Assembly (NCBI RefSeq): GCF_001427795.1
Contig: NZ_LMHJ01000001.1
Coordinates: forward strand, 1,761,664-1,825,663
Reading direction: 5' to 3'
Origin: Nocardioides sp. Root682
GTDB taxonomy: Bacteria > Actinomycetota > Actinomycetes > Propionibacteriales > Nocardioidaceae
Length of the DNA: 64,000 bases
Below are positions 35,803 to 45,041 of the stretch, one piece after another. Under the pieces are notes generated by a model. It was not told the DNA's origin. It was given only the letters and a program-made list of their open reading frames with translations, and ran no database searches. Positions within the stretch are counted from its first letter, which is position 1; each line of letters opens with the position of its first letter. Both the position numbers and the translations under genes were made by a program.

Positions 35803-36665
35803 AAACGGGGGCGGTGTCGCTCGACCGCGACGACCACTCCCTTGCGCACGTGGAGCACCAGCATCTCGGCAACTTCCAGCGGAGGAGTGCCCCGGGTGCT
35901 GTCCAGCCCGAGGGCGTCGTACACCCACTCGAGAACGGGGCGGTGCGTGCACATCACGACGCCCTCGTCAGCCTCCACGAGCTCATCGACGATCCGGTGG
36001 ACCGCCCGCTCGGTGGCGTGCTCCTCGCTCAACCGACGGCGCAGGTCCAGGTCGTAGCCCGCGGTCTCGGCGAACGGCTGGACGGTCTGCACGCAGCGGG
36101 TGCTCGTCGAGGTCACGACCCGCGTGACGTCGTACGCCGCGAGCAACGGGACGAGCCGGTCGGCCTGGAACTCACCGGTGCGCAGCAGGGTGCGCGCTGC
36201 GTCGTCGCCACGCCAGGCGTCGCGGGAGCGCGCCTGCGCGTGACGGAGTACGACGACCGCCCGCGTCTTGCGACGTACCCGCAACGCCGCGGCGAGCGTC
36301 TCCCGGTCGCGGTCGTAGGTCAGCACCCCCGGCGCCTCGTCGAACGGCACCCACCGGACCTGGTCGATCTCGTGGTTGGGGCGGTAGCCGGACACGTCGT
36401 CGTCGCCCACCACGCGACCTGTCCAGTAGTAGACGGTCTTCGTCCGGCGGCCCACCGGGTAGCGCTGGGTCGGCAGTGGCGGGCCGAGCCGCACGTGGAC
36501 GCCGGTCTCCTCGTCGACCTCCCTCACGGCGGCTGCCGTGGGGTGCTCGGCGCGGTCCAGCTTGCCCTTGGGGAACGACCAGTCGTCGTACTTCGGACGA
36601 TGGACGAGGAGCACCTCGCGACCGGGACGGAACACCACCACGCCGGCAGCGAGGATGTCGGGCAC
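35793..36665 (-). CDS. mutT1: Nudix hydrolase fused to a histidine phosphatase domain (MutT1-like)
   Basis: This roughly 290-residue protein joins two domains. The N-terminal Nudix box is near residues 33-56: GKLDRAEHPTAAAVREVDEETG (cores GKLDRAE and REVDEETG). The C-terminal half is a histidine phosphatase with VVLRHAQARSR instead of the classic RHG motif, and THRP near residue 245 as the second His. This matches mycobacterial MutT1, which hydrolyses 8-oxo-dGTP and dinucleoside polyphosphates. The GTG at 36665 has GAGACT 7 bases upstream; a GTG at 36680 is in frame too. In other actinobacteria it neighbours ppk. Confidence 0.85.
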   Translation of the reverse strand: MPDILAAGVVVFRPGREVLLVHRPKYDDWSFPKGKLDRAEHPTAAAVREVDEETGVHVRLGPPLPTQRYPVGRRTKTVYYWTGRVVGDDDVSGYRPNHEIDQVRWVPFDEAPGVLTYDRDRETLAAALRVRRKTRAVVVLRHAQARSRDAWRGDDAARTLLRTGEFQADRLVPLLAAYDVTRVVTSTSTRCVQTVQPFAETAGYDLDLRRRLSEEHATERAVHRIVDELVEADEGVVMCTHRPVLEWVYDALGLDSTRGTPPLEVAEMLVLHVRKGVVVAVERHRPRFVA

Positions 36666-36671
36666 GTGGCC

Positions 36672-36677
36672 TAGTCT
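36672..36677 (+). promoter_or_regulatory. candidate -10 element of the 36713 gene
   Basis: TAGTCT is placed to start a leader of about 30 bases that carries GAGGAG at 36698-36703. The complementary AGACTA overlaps the likely mutT1 promoter region. Confidence 0.35.
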
Positions 36678-36712
36678 CACATCAGATCGTCCGAGTTGAG
36701 GAGACCCATCCG

Positions 36713-37786
36713 GTGTTGCGCCGTCTGACCGCCTTCCGGGCCCGGTCTCGCTGGGTCGTCGTCGGCCTCGTCGTCCTGCTCGTCGCCGTGGCCGGTGTGG
36801 TGACCTGGCGACTCACGCGCGACGACGCCAGCAGGTTCGCGGCGGCCGCAGCGTTGGCGCCGGCATCGTCCGAACGATTCAGCTGGACCGACTGGGCCGG
36901 CGTGCGCGAGGAGGTCGGTGCCGACGTGTCGGCATCGTCCTCGACCGACGAGCTGGCCGACTTCCTGCTCGCGGCCTTCGACCACGACCTGTCGTCGGCG
37001 ACGGCCCTCGAGGAGTCGGCCCCCACGCTCCACAGCACCTTCGGCTTCTCCCCCGCGAACGTCGACTGGGAGCTGTTCGCCCAGGGCAAGGACGGAGCGG
37101 TCGTCATCCTCGGGATGCCGGACGACTACGACTTCGACGACCTCCGTTCCCGCCTCGAGGACATCGGCTTCGAGAAGCCTGACAGGGCCGACGGTGTCTG
37201 GCTCGGCGGAGTCGACCTCCTCGAGACCCTCGACGGCCCGGTCACCCCCGAGCTCGCGGCCCTCCAGATCGACGAGGAGGACGGCATCGTGTTCGGCAGC
37301 GACGAGCCGAGCTTCCTGGAGGAACGCGCCGACAAGGCCCGCGGAGATGTCTCCGACGGCGTCGCCGCCGTCATCGAGGCGGCTGGTCCGGCACTGAGCG
37401 CATCGGCCTACACCGGAGACCAGGCCTGCTCCGCGCTCTCGATGGGGGGCGCGGACCCGGCCGACCGCACCCGCGCCGCCGAGCTCATCGAGGCTGCCGG
37501 CGAGGTCCACCCGATGACCGGTTTCGCCATCGCGGCTCAGCCGGCCGGCGACGTACGCGTGGCGATGGCGTTCGAGAGCGAGGACCAGGCCCGTACCGAC
37601 GCCGACAGCCGCTCGAAGCTCGCCGCCGGCCCGGCCCCCGGTCAGGGCGGCACCTTCACCGAGCGATTCCACCTCGGGAAGGTCGTTGCCGCCGGCGACA
37701 CCCTGACCATGGACCTCGAGCCCGTCGACGACGCGTTCGTGATGTCCGACCTCAACCACGGCCCGGTGCTGTTCGCCACCTGTTGA
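36713..37786 (+). CDS. membrane-anchored hypothetical protein
   Basis: I do not recognise this 357-residue protein. It has a basic N-terminus and a single membrane helix at about 15-35 (VVVGLVVLLVAVAGVVTW), then a large extracytoplasmic part that is acidic and rich in Ala, Asp and Glu. This part has two Cys, near 238 and the C-terminus. The pattern is a type II membrane or signal-anchor protein. The GTG at 36713 has GAGGAG at 36698-36703. It is divergent from mutT1 and convergent with the MFS gene, 6 bases apart. Confidence 0.7.
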   Translation: MLRRLTAFRARSRWVVVGLVVLLVAVAGVVTWRLTRDDASRFAAAAALAPASSERFSWTDWAGVREEVGADVSASSSTDELADFLLAAFDHDLSSATALEESAPTLHSTFGFSPANVDWELFAQGKDGAVVILGMPDDYDFDDLRSRLEDIGFEKPDRADGVWLGGVDLLETLDGPVTPELAALQIDEEDGIVFGSDEPSFLEERADKARGDVSDGVAAVIEAAGPALSASAYTGDQACSALSMGGADPADRTRAAELIEAAGEVHPMTGFAIAAQPAGDVRVAMAFESEDQARTDADSRSKLAAGPAPGQGGTFTERFHLGKVVAAGDTLTMDLEPVDDAFVMSDLNHGPVLFATC

Positions 37787-37792
37787 GCTCGG

Positions 37793-39238
37793 TCAGGCAG
37801 TCACCTTCTCTGCGTGGTCCTCGGTCCCTGCCGGGGCGCCGTTGGGGCCACGGAAGAGGGCGAGGGTGGCCAGGGCGCCGACGCCAGCGACGATGGCGGC
37901 ACCGATGAAGGCCGCAGAGAAGCCGTTGGTGAGCGCTGCCCTGTCGCCGATCTGATCCGCGCCATTGGCAGCGGCGATGGCCGTCATCACGGCCAGTCCG
38001 AGCGCTGAGCCGACCTGGTAGCTGGTGTTGACGATGCCGGAGGCCAGGCCACCCTCCTCGGGCCGAGCCGCGGAGATCGCCGTGCCCAGGGTCGGGATGA
38101 AGGCAAGCGACATCCCCAGCGCCGCGACGAGCGATGCGGGCAGGACGTCGACCGCATAGGAGCCGTCGGGATCGATCAGCGCGAGCCAGCCCAGCCCGGC
38201 AACGAGCAGGACCAGCCCGGTCACCGTCGCCACCTTCGGCCCGACACTGACCAGTACACGCGGGGCGATCGCGATCATCCCGACCATGATCAACAGCGTC
38301 ATCGGCAGCAGGGCCGCCCCGCTCGGGAACGCCGTGTATCCGAGGACCTGCTGCAGGTAGAGGTTCAGGAAGAACCACATCGGGATCCACGCAGCCCCCA
38401 GCAGCAACTGTGCAAGGTTGGCGGCCGCCAGGTTGGGAGCGCGGAAGATGCCGAGGCGCACCAAGGGGTCACGCCCCTTGGCCTGTCCGACGACGAAACC
38501 GACCAGCAGGACAGCAGCGACGGCGAGGACGCTCCAGGTCTGTCCGGAGTCCCAGCCGACCTCAGGCGCCTGGACGACGGCGTACACCGCGGCACCAAGG
38601 CCAGCGGTCACGGTGACGGCACCCAGCAGGTCGACCCGACGGGCCGCAACGGCACCACCGGCTGGCATGACGGAGGGAACGACCGCAAGGATGAGCAGCG
38701 CGAGCGGGACGTTGATGTAGAACACCCACGGCCAGGACAGGTATTCGGTGATCACGCCGCCGAGGAAGACTCCGGCCGTACCACCGGCCGGTGCCGCGGC
38801 GCCGTACAGCGCGAGGGCCTTGGGCAGTTCCTTCGGGTTGGCGCCGAAGAGCATGAACAGCAGCGTGAGGGCCGAGGGTGCGATCAACGCCGAGCCGGCG
38901 CCCTGGACCGCGCGGCCTACGAGCTCGATCTCGACGTTGCCAGCCAGCCCGGCGACCAGTGAGCCGCCCAGAAGGACGGCCCAGCCCGCGGAGAAGACCC
39001 GCCGCGCACCGAGGACGTCGGAGAGCTTCCCGCCGAGAAGCAGCAGGCCAGCCAGTGCGACGACGTACGCATTGAAGACCCACGACAGGTTCTCCTGGCT
39101 GAAGCCGAGCTCGGCCTGCATGCGGGGAAGCGCGACCCCGATGATCGAGGTGTCCATGATGACCATGAACTGGGCCGCGGCGATCACCGCGAGCCCGAGC
39201 CAGCGGCGGTTCGCGCCCGGCGAGGTGGTGGTTGACAT
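37793..39238 (-). CDS. MFS efflux transporter, DHA2 (14-helix) family
   Basis: This 481-residue protein has about 14 hydrophobic helices. The N-terminal MDTSIIGVALPRMQ segment is the usual DHA2 helix-1 signature, and GGKLSDVLGARRVF is the loop 2-3 motif A. Such proteins export drugs or other small molecules with protons. The ATG at 39238 has AGGAGA about 7 bases upstream. It diverges from the CsoR-type regulator and shares its operator at 39293-39307, so copper-linked control is likely. Its substrate is unknown. Confidence 0.88.
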   Translation of the reverse strand: MSTTTSPGANRRWLGLAVIAAAQFMVIMDTSIIGVALPRMQAELGFSQENLSWVFNAYVVALAGLLLLGGKLSDVLGARRVFSAGWAVLLGGSLVAGLAGNVEIELVGRAVQGAGSALIAPSALTLLFMLFGANPKELPKALALYGAAAPAGGTAGVFLGGVITEYLSWPWVFYINVPLALLILAVVPSVMPAGGAVAARRVDLLGAVTVTAGLGAAVYAVVQAPEVGWDSGQTWSVLAVAAVLLVGFVVGQAKGRDPLVRLGIFRAPNLAAANLAQLLLGAAWIPMWFFLNLYLQQVLGYTAFPSGAALLPMTLLIMVGMIAIAPRVLVSVGPKVATVTGLVLLVAGLGWLALIDPDGSYAVDVLPASLVAALGMSLAFIPTLGTAISAARPEEGGLASGIVNTSYQVGSALGLAVMTAIAAANGADQIGDRAALTNGFSAAFIGAAIVAGVGALATLALFRGPNGAPAGTEDHAEKVTA

Positions 39239-39282
39239 CAGATTCTCCTTTGAAGGTGCCCGGTCGTTCCCGGATGTCGTAC

Positions 39283-39318
39283 TTGCGTTGAATACCCTAG
39301 GGGGGTAATGTATTTCAA
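39283..39318. promoter_or_regulatory. divergent promoters with shared CsoR-like operator
   Basis: The plus promoter is TTGCGT (39283-39288), 17 bases, TAATGT (39306-39311). The minus promoter is TTGAAA (39318-39313), 18 bases, TATTCA (39294-39289). The operator-like TACCCTAGGGGGGTA (39293-39307) fills the spacer of both. A CsoR-family repressor bound there would block both directions. Confidence 0.6.
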
Positions 39319-39341
39319 CGAAGGCGGACGCTACCACGAAA

Positions 39342-39356
39342 TACCGGAGGGGGGTA
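39342..39356. promoter_or_regulatory. second CsoR-like operator
   Basis: TACCGGAGGGGGGTA has the same 15-base TACC-N7-GGTA frame as the site at 39293-39307 and lies 49 bases further on, downstream of the plus-strand promoter. Confidence 0.5.
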
Positions 39357-39397
39357 CCCTGGGAATGACCGAGACACTGATCGAGAAGGACAGCCCG

Positions 39398-39700
39398 ATG
39401 ACCGAGGCCCACCAGCACAGCTACATCGCCAACAACACCAAGGCGGACTACCTCAAGCGACTGCGCCGGATCGAAGGCCAGGCCCGCGGGCTGCAGCGGA
39501 TGGTCGAGGAGGAGAAGTACTGCATCGACATCCTCACCCAGATCTCGGCGATGACGAAGGCACTCGAGGCCGTCGCGCTCGGCCTGCTCGACGAGCACAT
39601 GGCGCACTGCGTCGTGAACGCGGTCGCAGCTGGCGGCGACGAGGCCCAGATCAAGCTCAAGGAAGCCTCCGACGCGATCGCGCGCCTCGTCCGCTCCTGA
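39398..39700 (+). CDS. csoR: CsoR-family copper-sensing repressor
   Basis: This protein of about 100 residues is a CsoR/DUF156 regulator, a helical tetramer that leaves DNA when it binds Cu(I). The metal ligands follow C-X24-H-X3-C exactly (KYC, then the first His of EHMAHC, then its Cys). YLKRLRRIEGQARGL is the conserved N-terminal helix. AAGGA lies 7 bases before the ATG at 39398. Another in-frame ATG at 39365 has a weaker context and would add 11 residues. The genes copZ and copA follow on the same strand, and G-rich operators lie upstream. Confidence 0.88.
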   Translation: MTEAHQHSYIANNTKADYLKRLRRIEGQARGLQRMVEEEKYCIDILTQISAMTKALEAVALGLLDEHMAHCVVNAVAAGGDEAQIKLKEASDAIARLVRS

Positions 39701-39742
39701 ACACCATCCATCCGCTCACCTGATTCCCGGAAAGAACCTGCC

Positions 39743-39961
39743 ATGAGCCAGACCGCCAACTTCACCGCGAGCTACACCGTCACCGGCATGACCTGCGGCC
39801 ACTGCGTCGCCTCGGTCACCGAAGAGGTCCGGGAGATCCCCGGCGTCCAGGACGTCGCGGTCGACCTGCCCACCGGTGCCGTCACCATCACCAGCGCCGA
39901 GGTCCTCGACAATGCCGCCGTCAGGGCCGCCGTCGAGGAAGCCGGCTACCAGCTCGCATGA
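39743..39961 (+). CDS. copZ: copper chaperone (heavy-metal-associated domain)
   Basis: This 72-residue protein is a single HMA domain with GMTCGHC near residue 16, whose two Cys bind Cu(I). It probably passes copper to the CopA ATPase and the CsoR sensor in the cytoplasm. GGAAAG lies about 9 bases before the ATG. Its stop overlaps the next start by four bases. Confidence 0.92.
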   Translation: MSQTANFTASYTVTGMTCGHCVASVTEEVREIPGVQDVAVDLPTGAVTITSAEVLDNAAVRAAVEEAGYQLA

Positions 39962-40908
39962 GCACCCCGATCAAGGTCGCGGGCTTCCTGGCCGCCATCG
40001 CCGCCATCTTCGGGCTCGCCCTCCTCATCGGCCGGGCCGTCGGTCCTGTCGACGACGAGCCCGCCGCTCACGACGACGCGCACGCCTCCGGCGACGGCCG
40101 CGTGCACCTCACCCCCGCCCTGGACGGCGGCACCGAGATCCCTGGCGGGCTCATGGTCTCCCAGGACGGCTACACGCTCGCCCTCGCCGAGCCGGGCTCC
40201 CCGGCCGGCCGCGACCGAGCGGTCGCGTTCACGATCACCGGACCCGACGGCGACCCGGTGACGTCGTACGACGTCGAGCACGAGAAGCAGCTGCACCTGA
40301 TCGCCGTCCGTCGCGACTTCACCGGCTTCCAGCACGTCCACCCCGTCCTCGACGAGAAGACCGGGGTGTGGTCGATCGACCTCGACCTCACACCGGGGAC
40401 TTGGCGCCTCTTCGCCGACTTCAAGGCCAGCGGCGCGGACCCGCTCACGCTCGGCACAGATCTGGGCGTCAGCGGCGACCACCAGCCTGCGGATCCCGCA
40501 CCTGAGAACCGCACGGCAACGGTCGACGACTACGAGGTCACCCTCGACGGAAACCTGACGGCGGGAGCCGACGCGAAGCTCACGCTGAGAGTCAGCAGGA
40601 ACGGCGAGCCGGTCACCGACCTGCAGCCCTACCTCGGCGCGTACGGCCACCTCGTCGCGCTGCGCGCCGGCGACCTCGCCTATCTCCACGTCCACCCCGA
40701 CGGTGAGCCCGACGACGGTGCCACCAAGCCCGGTCCCGAGGTGGTCTTCCACACCGCCGTCCCGAGCGCAGGGACCTACCACCTCTACCTGGACTTCCAG
40801 CACGACGGCGTCGTCCGCACCGCGGCCTTCACCGTCACCGCCAGCGGAGCCAGCGATCCCGGGAACTCCAGCGACGAACATGGAGAGAGCAGTGGACACG
40901 CACACTGA
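39958..40908 (+). CDS. membrane-anchored His-rich protein of the copper operon
   Basis: This 316-residue protein has an N-terminal membrane segment at about 7-28, then an extracytoplasmic part. That part is rich in His, with HDDAHASGD near 38, QHVHP near 122, LHVHPDGE near 243 and a His-rich tail. The beta-rich pattern suggests two immunoglobulin- or cupredoxin-like domains, each with an HVHP motif. It could bind copper outside the membrane. It is coupled to copZ by a four-base overlap and overlaps copA. I do not recognise a named family. Confidence 0.75.
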   Translation: MSTPIKVAGFLAAIAAIFGLALLIGRAVGPVDDEPAAHDDAHASGDGRVHLTPALDGGTEIPGGLMVSQDGYTLALAEPGSPAGRDRAVAFTITGPDGDPVTSYDVEHEKQLHLIAVRRDFTGFQHVHPVLDEKTGVWSIDLDLTPGTWRLFADFKASGADPLTLGTDLGVSGDHQPADPAPENRTATVDDYEVTLDGNLTAGADAKLTLRVSRNGEPVTDLQPYLGAYGHLVALRAGDLAYLHVHPDGEPDDGATKPGPEVVFHTAVPSAGTYHLYLDFQHDGVVRTAAFTVTASGASDPGNSSDEHGESSGHAH

Positions 40909-43183
40909 CCCGGAACGGCAACTTGAGCTCGGTCTCACCGGGATGACCTGCGCGTCCTGCGCCAACCGGATCGAGCGCAAGCTCAACAAGCTCGAGGGCG
41001 TCACCGCCACGGTCAACTACGCCACCGAGAAGGCGAAGGTCACCTTCACCGACGGCGTCACGCCCGAGGACCTGGTCGCAGCCGTCGAGCAGGCCGGGTA
41101 CGGCGCCCGACTCCCCCAGCCGCCCGACGCGGGGTCGGCGGCAGACGGGGCCGACTCACCCGAGGAGCACGCGCTCCAGGTGCTGCGCCAACGGCTGGTC
41201 ATCTCGGTGGTCCTGACGGTCCCGGTGATCGCGATGGCGATGGTCCCGGCGCTGCAGTTCACCAACTGGCAGTGGTTGTCGCTGACGCTGGCCGCACCGG
41301 TGGTGGCCTGGGGCGCCTGGCCGTTCCACAAGGCGGCGTGGACCAACCTGCGCCATGGCACCTCGACCATGGACACGCTGATCTCCCTCGGCACCCTGGC
41401 TGCGCTCGGGTGGTCGCTGTACGCCCTGTTCTGGGGCACCGCCGGCACCCCGGGCATGACCCACCCCTTCGAGCTCACGATCGAGCGCAGCGACGGCAGC
41501 GGCAACATCTACCTCGAAGCCGCCGCGGGCGTCACCACCTTCATCCTCGCCGGCCGCTACTTCGAGCAGCGGTCCAAGCGCAGGGCCGGGTCAGCGCTGC
41601 GGGCCCTGCTCACCCTAGGCGCCAAGGAAGTCGCGGTGCTCGGAGCCGATGGCACCACCGAGACGAGCGTGCCGGTCGAGCAGCTCGCTGTCGGCGACCT
41701 GTTCGTCGTACGCCCGGGCGAGAAGATCGCCACCGACGGCGTGATCGAGCGCGGTACGTCGGCGGTGGATGCGTCCATGCTCACCGGCGAGTCCGTGCCG
41801 GTCGAGGTCAGCCCCGGGGACACGGTGGTCGGCGCGACCGTCAACGCCGGCGGGCGCCTGGTCGTGCGGGCGACGCGCATCGGCAGTGACACCCAGCTCG
41901 CGCAGATGGCGCGGCTGGTCGAGGACGCACAGAACGGCAAGGCCCAGGTCCAGCGTCTGGCCGATCGGATCTCCGGCATCTTCGTGCCGATCGTCATCCT
42001 CCTCGCGGCCGGGACGCTCGGCTTCTGGCTCGGCACCGGCAACGGTCTGGCAACGGCGTTCACCGCAGCGGTCGCTGTCCTGATCATCGCCTGCCCCTGC
42101 GCCCTCGGCCTGGCGACGCCGACCGCCCTCATGGTCGGCACCGGCCGCGGCGCGCAGCTCGGCATCCTGATCAAGGGTCCCGAAGTGCTGGAGTCCACCC
42201 GCATGGTCGACACCGTCGTGCTCGACAAGACCGGCACGGTCACCACCGGGAAGATGACCCTGCGTGACGTGATCGCGGCCGACGGCGAGGACGCCTCCGA
42301 GGTGTTGCGGTACGCCGGCGCGCTCGAGGACGCCTCGGAGCATCCGATCGCCCGGGCCATCGCCGACGCCGCCCGGGACCAGCACGGCTCGCTCCCCGAG
42401 GTCGAGGACTTCGCCAACGTCGAAGGACTCGGAGTCCAGGGTGTCCTCGTCGACGGCCCCGACAGCACCGCGAGCCACGCCGTCCTGGTCGGGCGCCCGC
42501 AGCTGCTCGCGGAGTGGTCGCAGCACCTCACCCCCGAGTTGCAGACGGCGCTCGAGGACGCCCAGTCGACGGGCGGCACCGCCGTCGCGGTCGGTTGGGA
42601 CGGCAAGGCGCGTGGAGTCGTCGTGGTCGCCGACGCGGTCAAGCAGACCTCGGCCACCGCGATCCGTGAACTGCGCGCACTCGGCCTCCGACCAGTGCTC
42701 CTCACCGGCGACAACGCGGCCGTGGCGCGGACCGTGGCCGCCGAGGTGGGCATCGACGAGGTCGACGTCTTCGCCGACGTCCTGCCCGCCGACAAGGTCG
42801 ACGTGGTCAAGCGGCTCCAGGGCGAGGGCAAGGTGGTCGCGATGATCGGCGACGGCGTCAACGATGCCGCGGCCCTGGCACAGGCCGACCTCGGCCTGGC
42901 GATGGGCACCGGCACCGACGTGGCGATCGAGGCCAGCGACCTCACCCTGGTCCGAGGGGACCTGCGGGTAGCGGTCGACGCCATCCGCCTGTCCCGTCGC
43001 ACGCTCGGCACGATCAAGGGCAACCTGTTCTGGGCGTTCGCGTACAACGTCGCCGCGCTGCCCCTGGCTGCCGCCGGTCTGCTCAACCCGATGCTCGCCG
43101 GCGCGGCCATGGCGTTCTCATCGGTGTTCGTGGTGTCGAACAGCCTGCGGCTGCGTGGGTTCAGGGCCCACTCCGCCAGCTAG
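40892..43183 (+). CDS. copA: copper-exporting P1B-type ATPase
   Basis: This 763-residue ATPase pumps Cu(I) out of the cytoplasm. It has one N-terminal HMA domain with GMTCASC near residue 15, the TGES phosphatase motif (LTGESVPVE), the CPC metal site in [15 protein letters not shown] near 400, the phosphorylation site DKTGTVT near 445, SEHPIARAI, and [10 protein letters not shown] near 655. The GTG at 40892 has GGAGAG about 6 bases upstream. An ATG at 40880 is in frame but lacks a site. The gene overlaps the His-rich gene by 17 bases and belongs to the csoR-copZ operon. Confidence 0.95.
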   Translation: MDTHTDPERQLELGLTGMTCASCANRIERKLNKLEGVTATVNYATEKAKVTFTDGVTPEDLVAAVEQAGYGARLPQPPDAGSAADGADSPEEHALQVLRQRLVISVVLTVPVIAMAMVPALQFTNWQWLSLTLAAPVVAWGAWPFHKAAWTNLRHGTSTMDTLISLGTLAALGWSLYALFWGTAGTPGMTHPFELTIERSDGSGNIYLEAAAGVTTFILAGRYFEQRSKRRAGSALRALLTLGAKEVAVLGADGTTETSVPVEQLAVGDLFVVRPGEKIATDGVIERGTSAVDASMLTGESVPVEVSPGDTVVGATVNAGGRLVVRATRIGSDTQLAQMARLVEDAQNGKAQVQRLADRISGIFVPIVILLAAGTLGFWLGTGNGLATAFTAAVAVLIIACPCALGLATPTALMVGTGRGAQLGILIKGPEVLESTRMVDTVVLDKTGTVTTGKMTLRDVIAADGEDASEVLRYAGALEDASEHPIARAIADAARDQHGSLPEVEDFANVEGLGVQGVLVDGPDSTASHAVLVGRPQLLAEWSQHLTPELQTALEDAQSTGGTAVAVGWDGKARGVVVVADAVKQTSATAIRELRALGLRPVLLTGDNAAVARTVAAEVGIDEVDVFADVLPADKVDVVKRLQGEGKVVAMIGDGVNDAAALAQADLGLAMGTGTDVAIEASDLTLVRGDLRVAVDAIRLSRRTLGTIKGNLFWAFAYNVAALPLAAAGLLNPMLAGAAMAFSSVFVVSNSLRLRGFRAHSAS

Positions 43184-43187
43184 AGGA

Positions 43188-43343
43188 TCAGGCGCTCAAC
43201 GGAGCGACGCCCAGGATCCGGTCGATCTCCTCCACCGGCAGCCGGTCGTCGGAGGCGCTGGCGGCGATGATCAGGTTCGTGGTCAATTCGACCTCCACCA
43301 GGAGGTCGCCGTCCTCGAGGGTCACGTCGAACTGGTCGCCCAC
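43188..43343 (-). CDS. small 51-residue protein of unknown function
   Basis: The GTG at 43343 has a strong GGAGGG at 43352-43347. The frame encodes 51 residues (starting VGDQFDVTLEDGDLLVEVE, ending VAPLSA), acidic with alternating hydrophobics, without Cys or a membrane helix. A 10-codon reading frame ends immediately before its ribosome site. It lies between copA (convergent, 4 bases away) and the cspA terminator on the minus strand. No family is recognised. Confidence 0.6.
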   Translation of the reverse strand: MGDQFDVTLEDGDLLVEVELTTNLIIAASASDDRLPVEEIDRILGVAPLSA

Positions 43344-43352
43344 GGTCCCTCC

Positions 43353-43385
43353 TCACAACTCGTGCAGACGGTCTTCAGCCACCAT
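43353..43385 (-). CDS. 10-codon mini reading frame (possible leader peptide)
   Basis: ATG at 43385 with an AGGAGGG site encodes MVAEDRLHEL and a TGA at 43355-43353. The TGA directly abuts the GGAGGG of the 51-residue gene, which suggests translational coupling. It may also be chance. Confidence 0.35.
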   Translation of the reverse strand: MVAEDRLHEL

Positions 43386-43431
43386 CTTCCCTCCTACTGG
43401 CCCTTCAAAACCTGAAAGTTCAGCAAAAGTT

Positions 43432-43463
43432 CGTGGGGCCCCGCCTGCCGGCGGGGCCCCACG
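43432..43463 (-). terminator. intrinsic terminator of cspA
   Basis: GTGGGGCCCCGCC and GGCGGGGCCCCAC form a 13-14 bp stem with a 4-base loop downstream of cspA. On the minus strand it is followed by AACTTTTGC, a short T-rich tract. Confidence 0.75.
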
Positions 43464-43500
43464 GAAGACACGAGGTCTTCTCAGATCAGATCGATCCCGC

Positions 43501-43704
43501 TCAGAGGGGACGGACGTTCTCGGCCTGCGGACCCTTGGGCCCTGCGGTGACGTCGAACTCGACCTTCTGGTTGTCCTCGAGGGACTTGTAGCCGGAGGAC
43601 TGGATCGCAGAGTAGTGAACGAAGACGTCGTCGCCGCCGCCCTCCTGCTCGATGAATCCGAAGCCCTTCTCGGCGCTGAACCACTTGACGGTGCCCTGAG
43701 CCAT
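43501..43704 (-). CDS. cspA: cold-shock protein (CspA family)
   Basis: This 67-residue protein is a single cold-shock domain that binds RNA and single-stranded DNA. It carries [15 protein letters not shown] (RNP1) and DVFVHYSAI (RNP2). The ATG at 43704 has AAGGAG about 10 bases upstream. It is preceded by a 260-base gap that may hold a long leader, as in other csp genes, and is followed by a clear terminator. Confidence 0.95.
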   Translation of the reverse strand: MAQGTVKWFSAEKGFGFIEQEGGGDDVFVHYSAIQSSGYKSLEDNQKVEFDVTAGPKGPQAENVRPL

Positions 43705-43964
43705 TGTGCTCGTTACTCCTTGTGTCGGGGCGAGAGCCGCCACCTCGGCGACCCGCAACTCATGCGATGACACGTCGCTCCGACCCGTGATGGGACACCA
43801 CAAACCAGATACGCCGTCGGCCACATTGCTCCGCAGGCGTTCACCTTCGAACTGCATTCGCTGCGAGATCGAGCCTATCAATCCGGAACGACAGGGAAAC
43901 CTCTCGAATGCCACGATCTTGGGCTCGGGCATGAAGGTTCTGCTACGCACACGTGACGTCCCTG
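43705..43964 (-). other. intergenic region upstream of cspA
   Basis: No gene is seen here. It may hold the cspA promoter and a long 5' leader, but I cannot place either with confidence. Confidence 0.3.
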
Positions 43965-45041
43965 CTAACAGCCCGCACGGTCGACTGTCGCGACGAAGGG
44001 TGACGTCGCCGCCCGGACCAGGGCGCCGTACCCGAGCCCGAAACAGATCTCGTCGCCGACCACGGCGGGGTGGTCGCCGAGGTCGAGCACCAGGTGGTCG
44101 CTGCTCATCCCGAGGATCGTGATGCCGTCGGGCGGCACCAACCCGTCCGGGTCCGCGTCCTGCCGGCCGAGCGCGACGATGGCCTGCCGAACCGTGCCGG
44201 TGCCGACTCGTTCGGGTACGCCGCCGAAGGCGGACTGCGCCCGGTCACCCCAGGGCGCGAAGGGCTTGTCGACGCGTTCGATGACCTCGCCGAACAGCGC
44301 GAACGCGTCCTGATGGAGGCCGTCAACGGGAGTGCGCCGAAGAGGCTCGACGCCGAGCAGGATCGCCTCGCCGAGTCGCAGGTCGTTGATCCGCCCCACG
44401 TTCGCCGACGAGGTCGCCCAGTCGAGGTTCGCCGAGTTGCCGCCGGAGACAGTGGTGAGCGCGACGTCGTACGACGTCTCGATCGTGTCGGCCAGGTCGC
44501 TGAGGACAGCCATGTTCCTCGCGTCGGGCACCACGCCGTTCTGGCAGGCCAGGTTGGCCCCGAGACCGGCCAGGCGGAGGGACGGTGCGGCCAGCACCAG
44601 ACGTACGGCGGCGGCCACGTCGTCGACGGGGATGCCCTCGCGCAGGTCGCCGAGCTCGACCATCAGGACGACGTCGTGGCGGAGCCCGGCCCCTCCGGCG
44701 GCGCGGTCCAGCGCCCGGAGCACGACGGCCTCCGTGTTCAGGCTGCACGTCGCCGTGCGTACGACGTCCGCCGCCTGGCTGAGCATGGGCGAACGGATCA
44801 ACGTGCGTGACGTCGGCCCCTTCAACCCGCCCAGCCCAGCCAGTCGAGCGAGGTTGGCGACCCGCGAGTCCGCCAACCCCCGAGCGCCGCCGCGGAGCAT
44901 GGCGGCTCCGACCGCGGGCGAGCCGAGGACTGCCTTGGTGACGCCCGTGACCTGGATCCCCGACGGAGCGAGACGCTCCACCAGGACCCGGGTGTTGTGC
45001 TCGACCTTGCCGAGGTCGATCTCGAGCCGGGGCGCGCTCAC
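43965..45041 (-). CDS. alanine/ornithine racemase-family PLP enzyme
   Basis: This 358-residue protein has the N-terminal fold of alanine racemase. The candidate PLP lysine is in [10 protein letters not shown] near residue 36, [14 protein letters not shown] near 125 and [11 protein letters not shown] near 200. It belongs to the ornithine/alanine racemase-like family rather than the Alr family, and lacks the usual Alr C-terminal domain. It probably interconverts a D- and L-amino acid. It overlaps the DUF1611 gene upstream by four bases, so both act in one pathway. Substrate is unknown. Confidence 0.78.
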   Translation of the reverse strand: MSAPRLEIDLGKVEHNTRVLVERLAPSGIQVTGVTKAVLGSPAVGAAMLRGGARGLADSRVANLARLAGLGGLKGPTSRTLIRSPMLSQAADVVRTATCSLNTEAVVLRALDRAAGGAGLRHDVVLMVELGDLREGIPVDDVAAAVRLVLAAPSLRLAGLGANLACQNGVVPDARNMAVLSDLADTIETSYDVALTTVSGGNSANLDWATSSANVGRINDLRLGEAILLGVEPLRRTPVDGLHQDAFALFGEVIERVDKPFAPWGDRAQSAFGGVPERVGTGTVRQAIVALGRQDADPDGLVPPDGITILGMSSDHLVLDLGDHPAVVGDEICFGLGYGALVRAATSPFVATVDRAGC

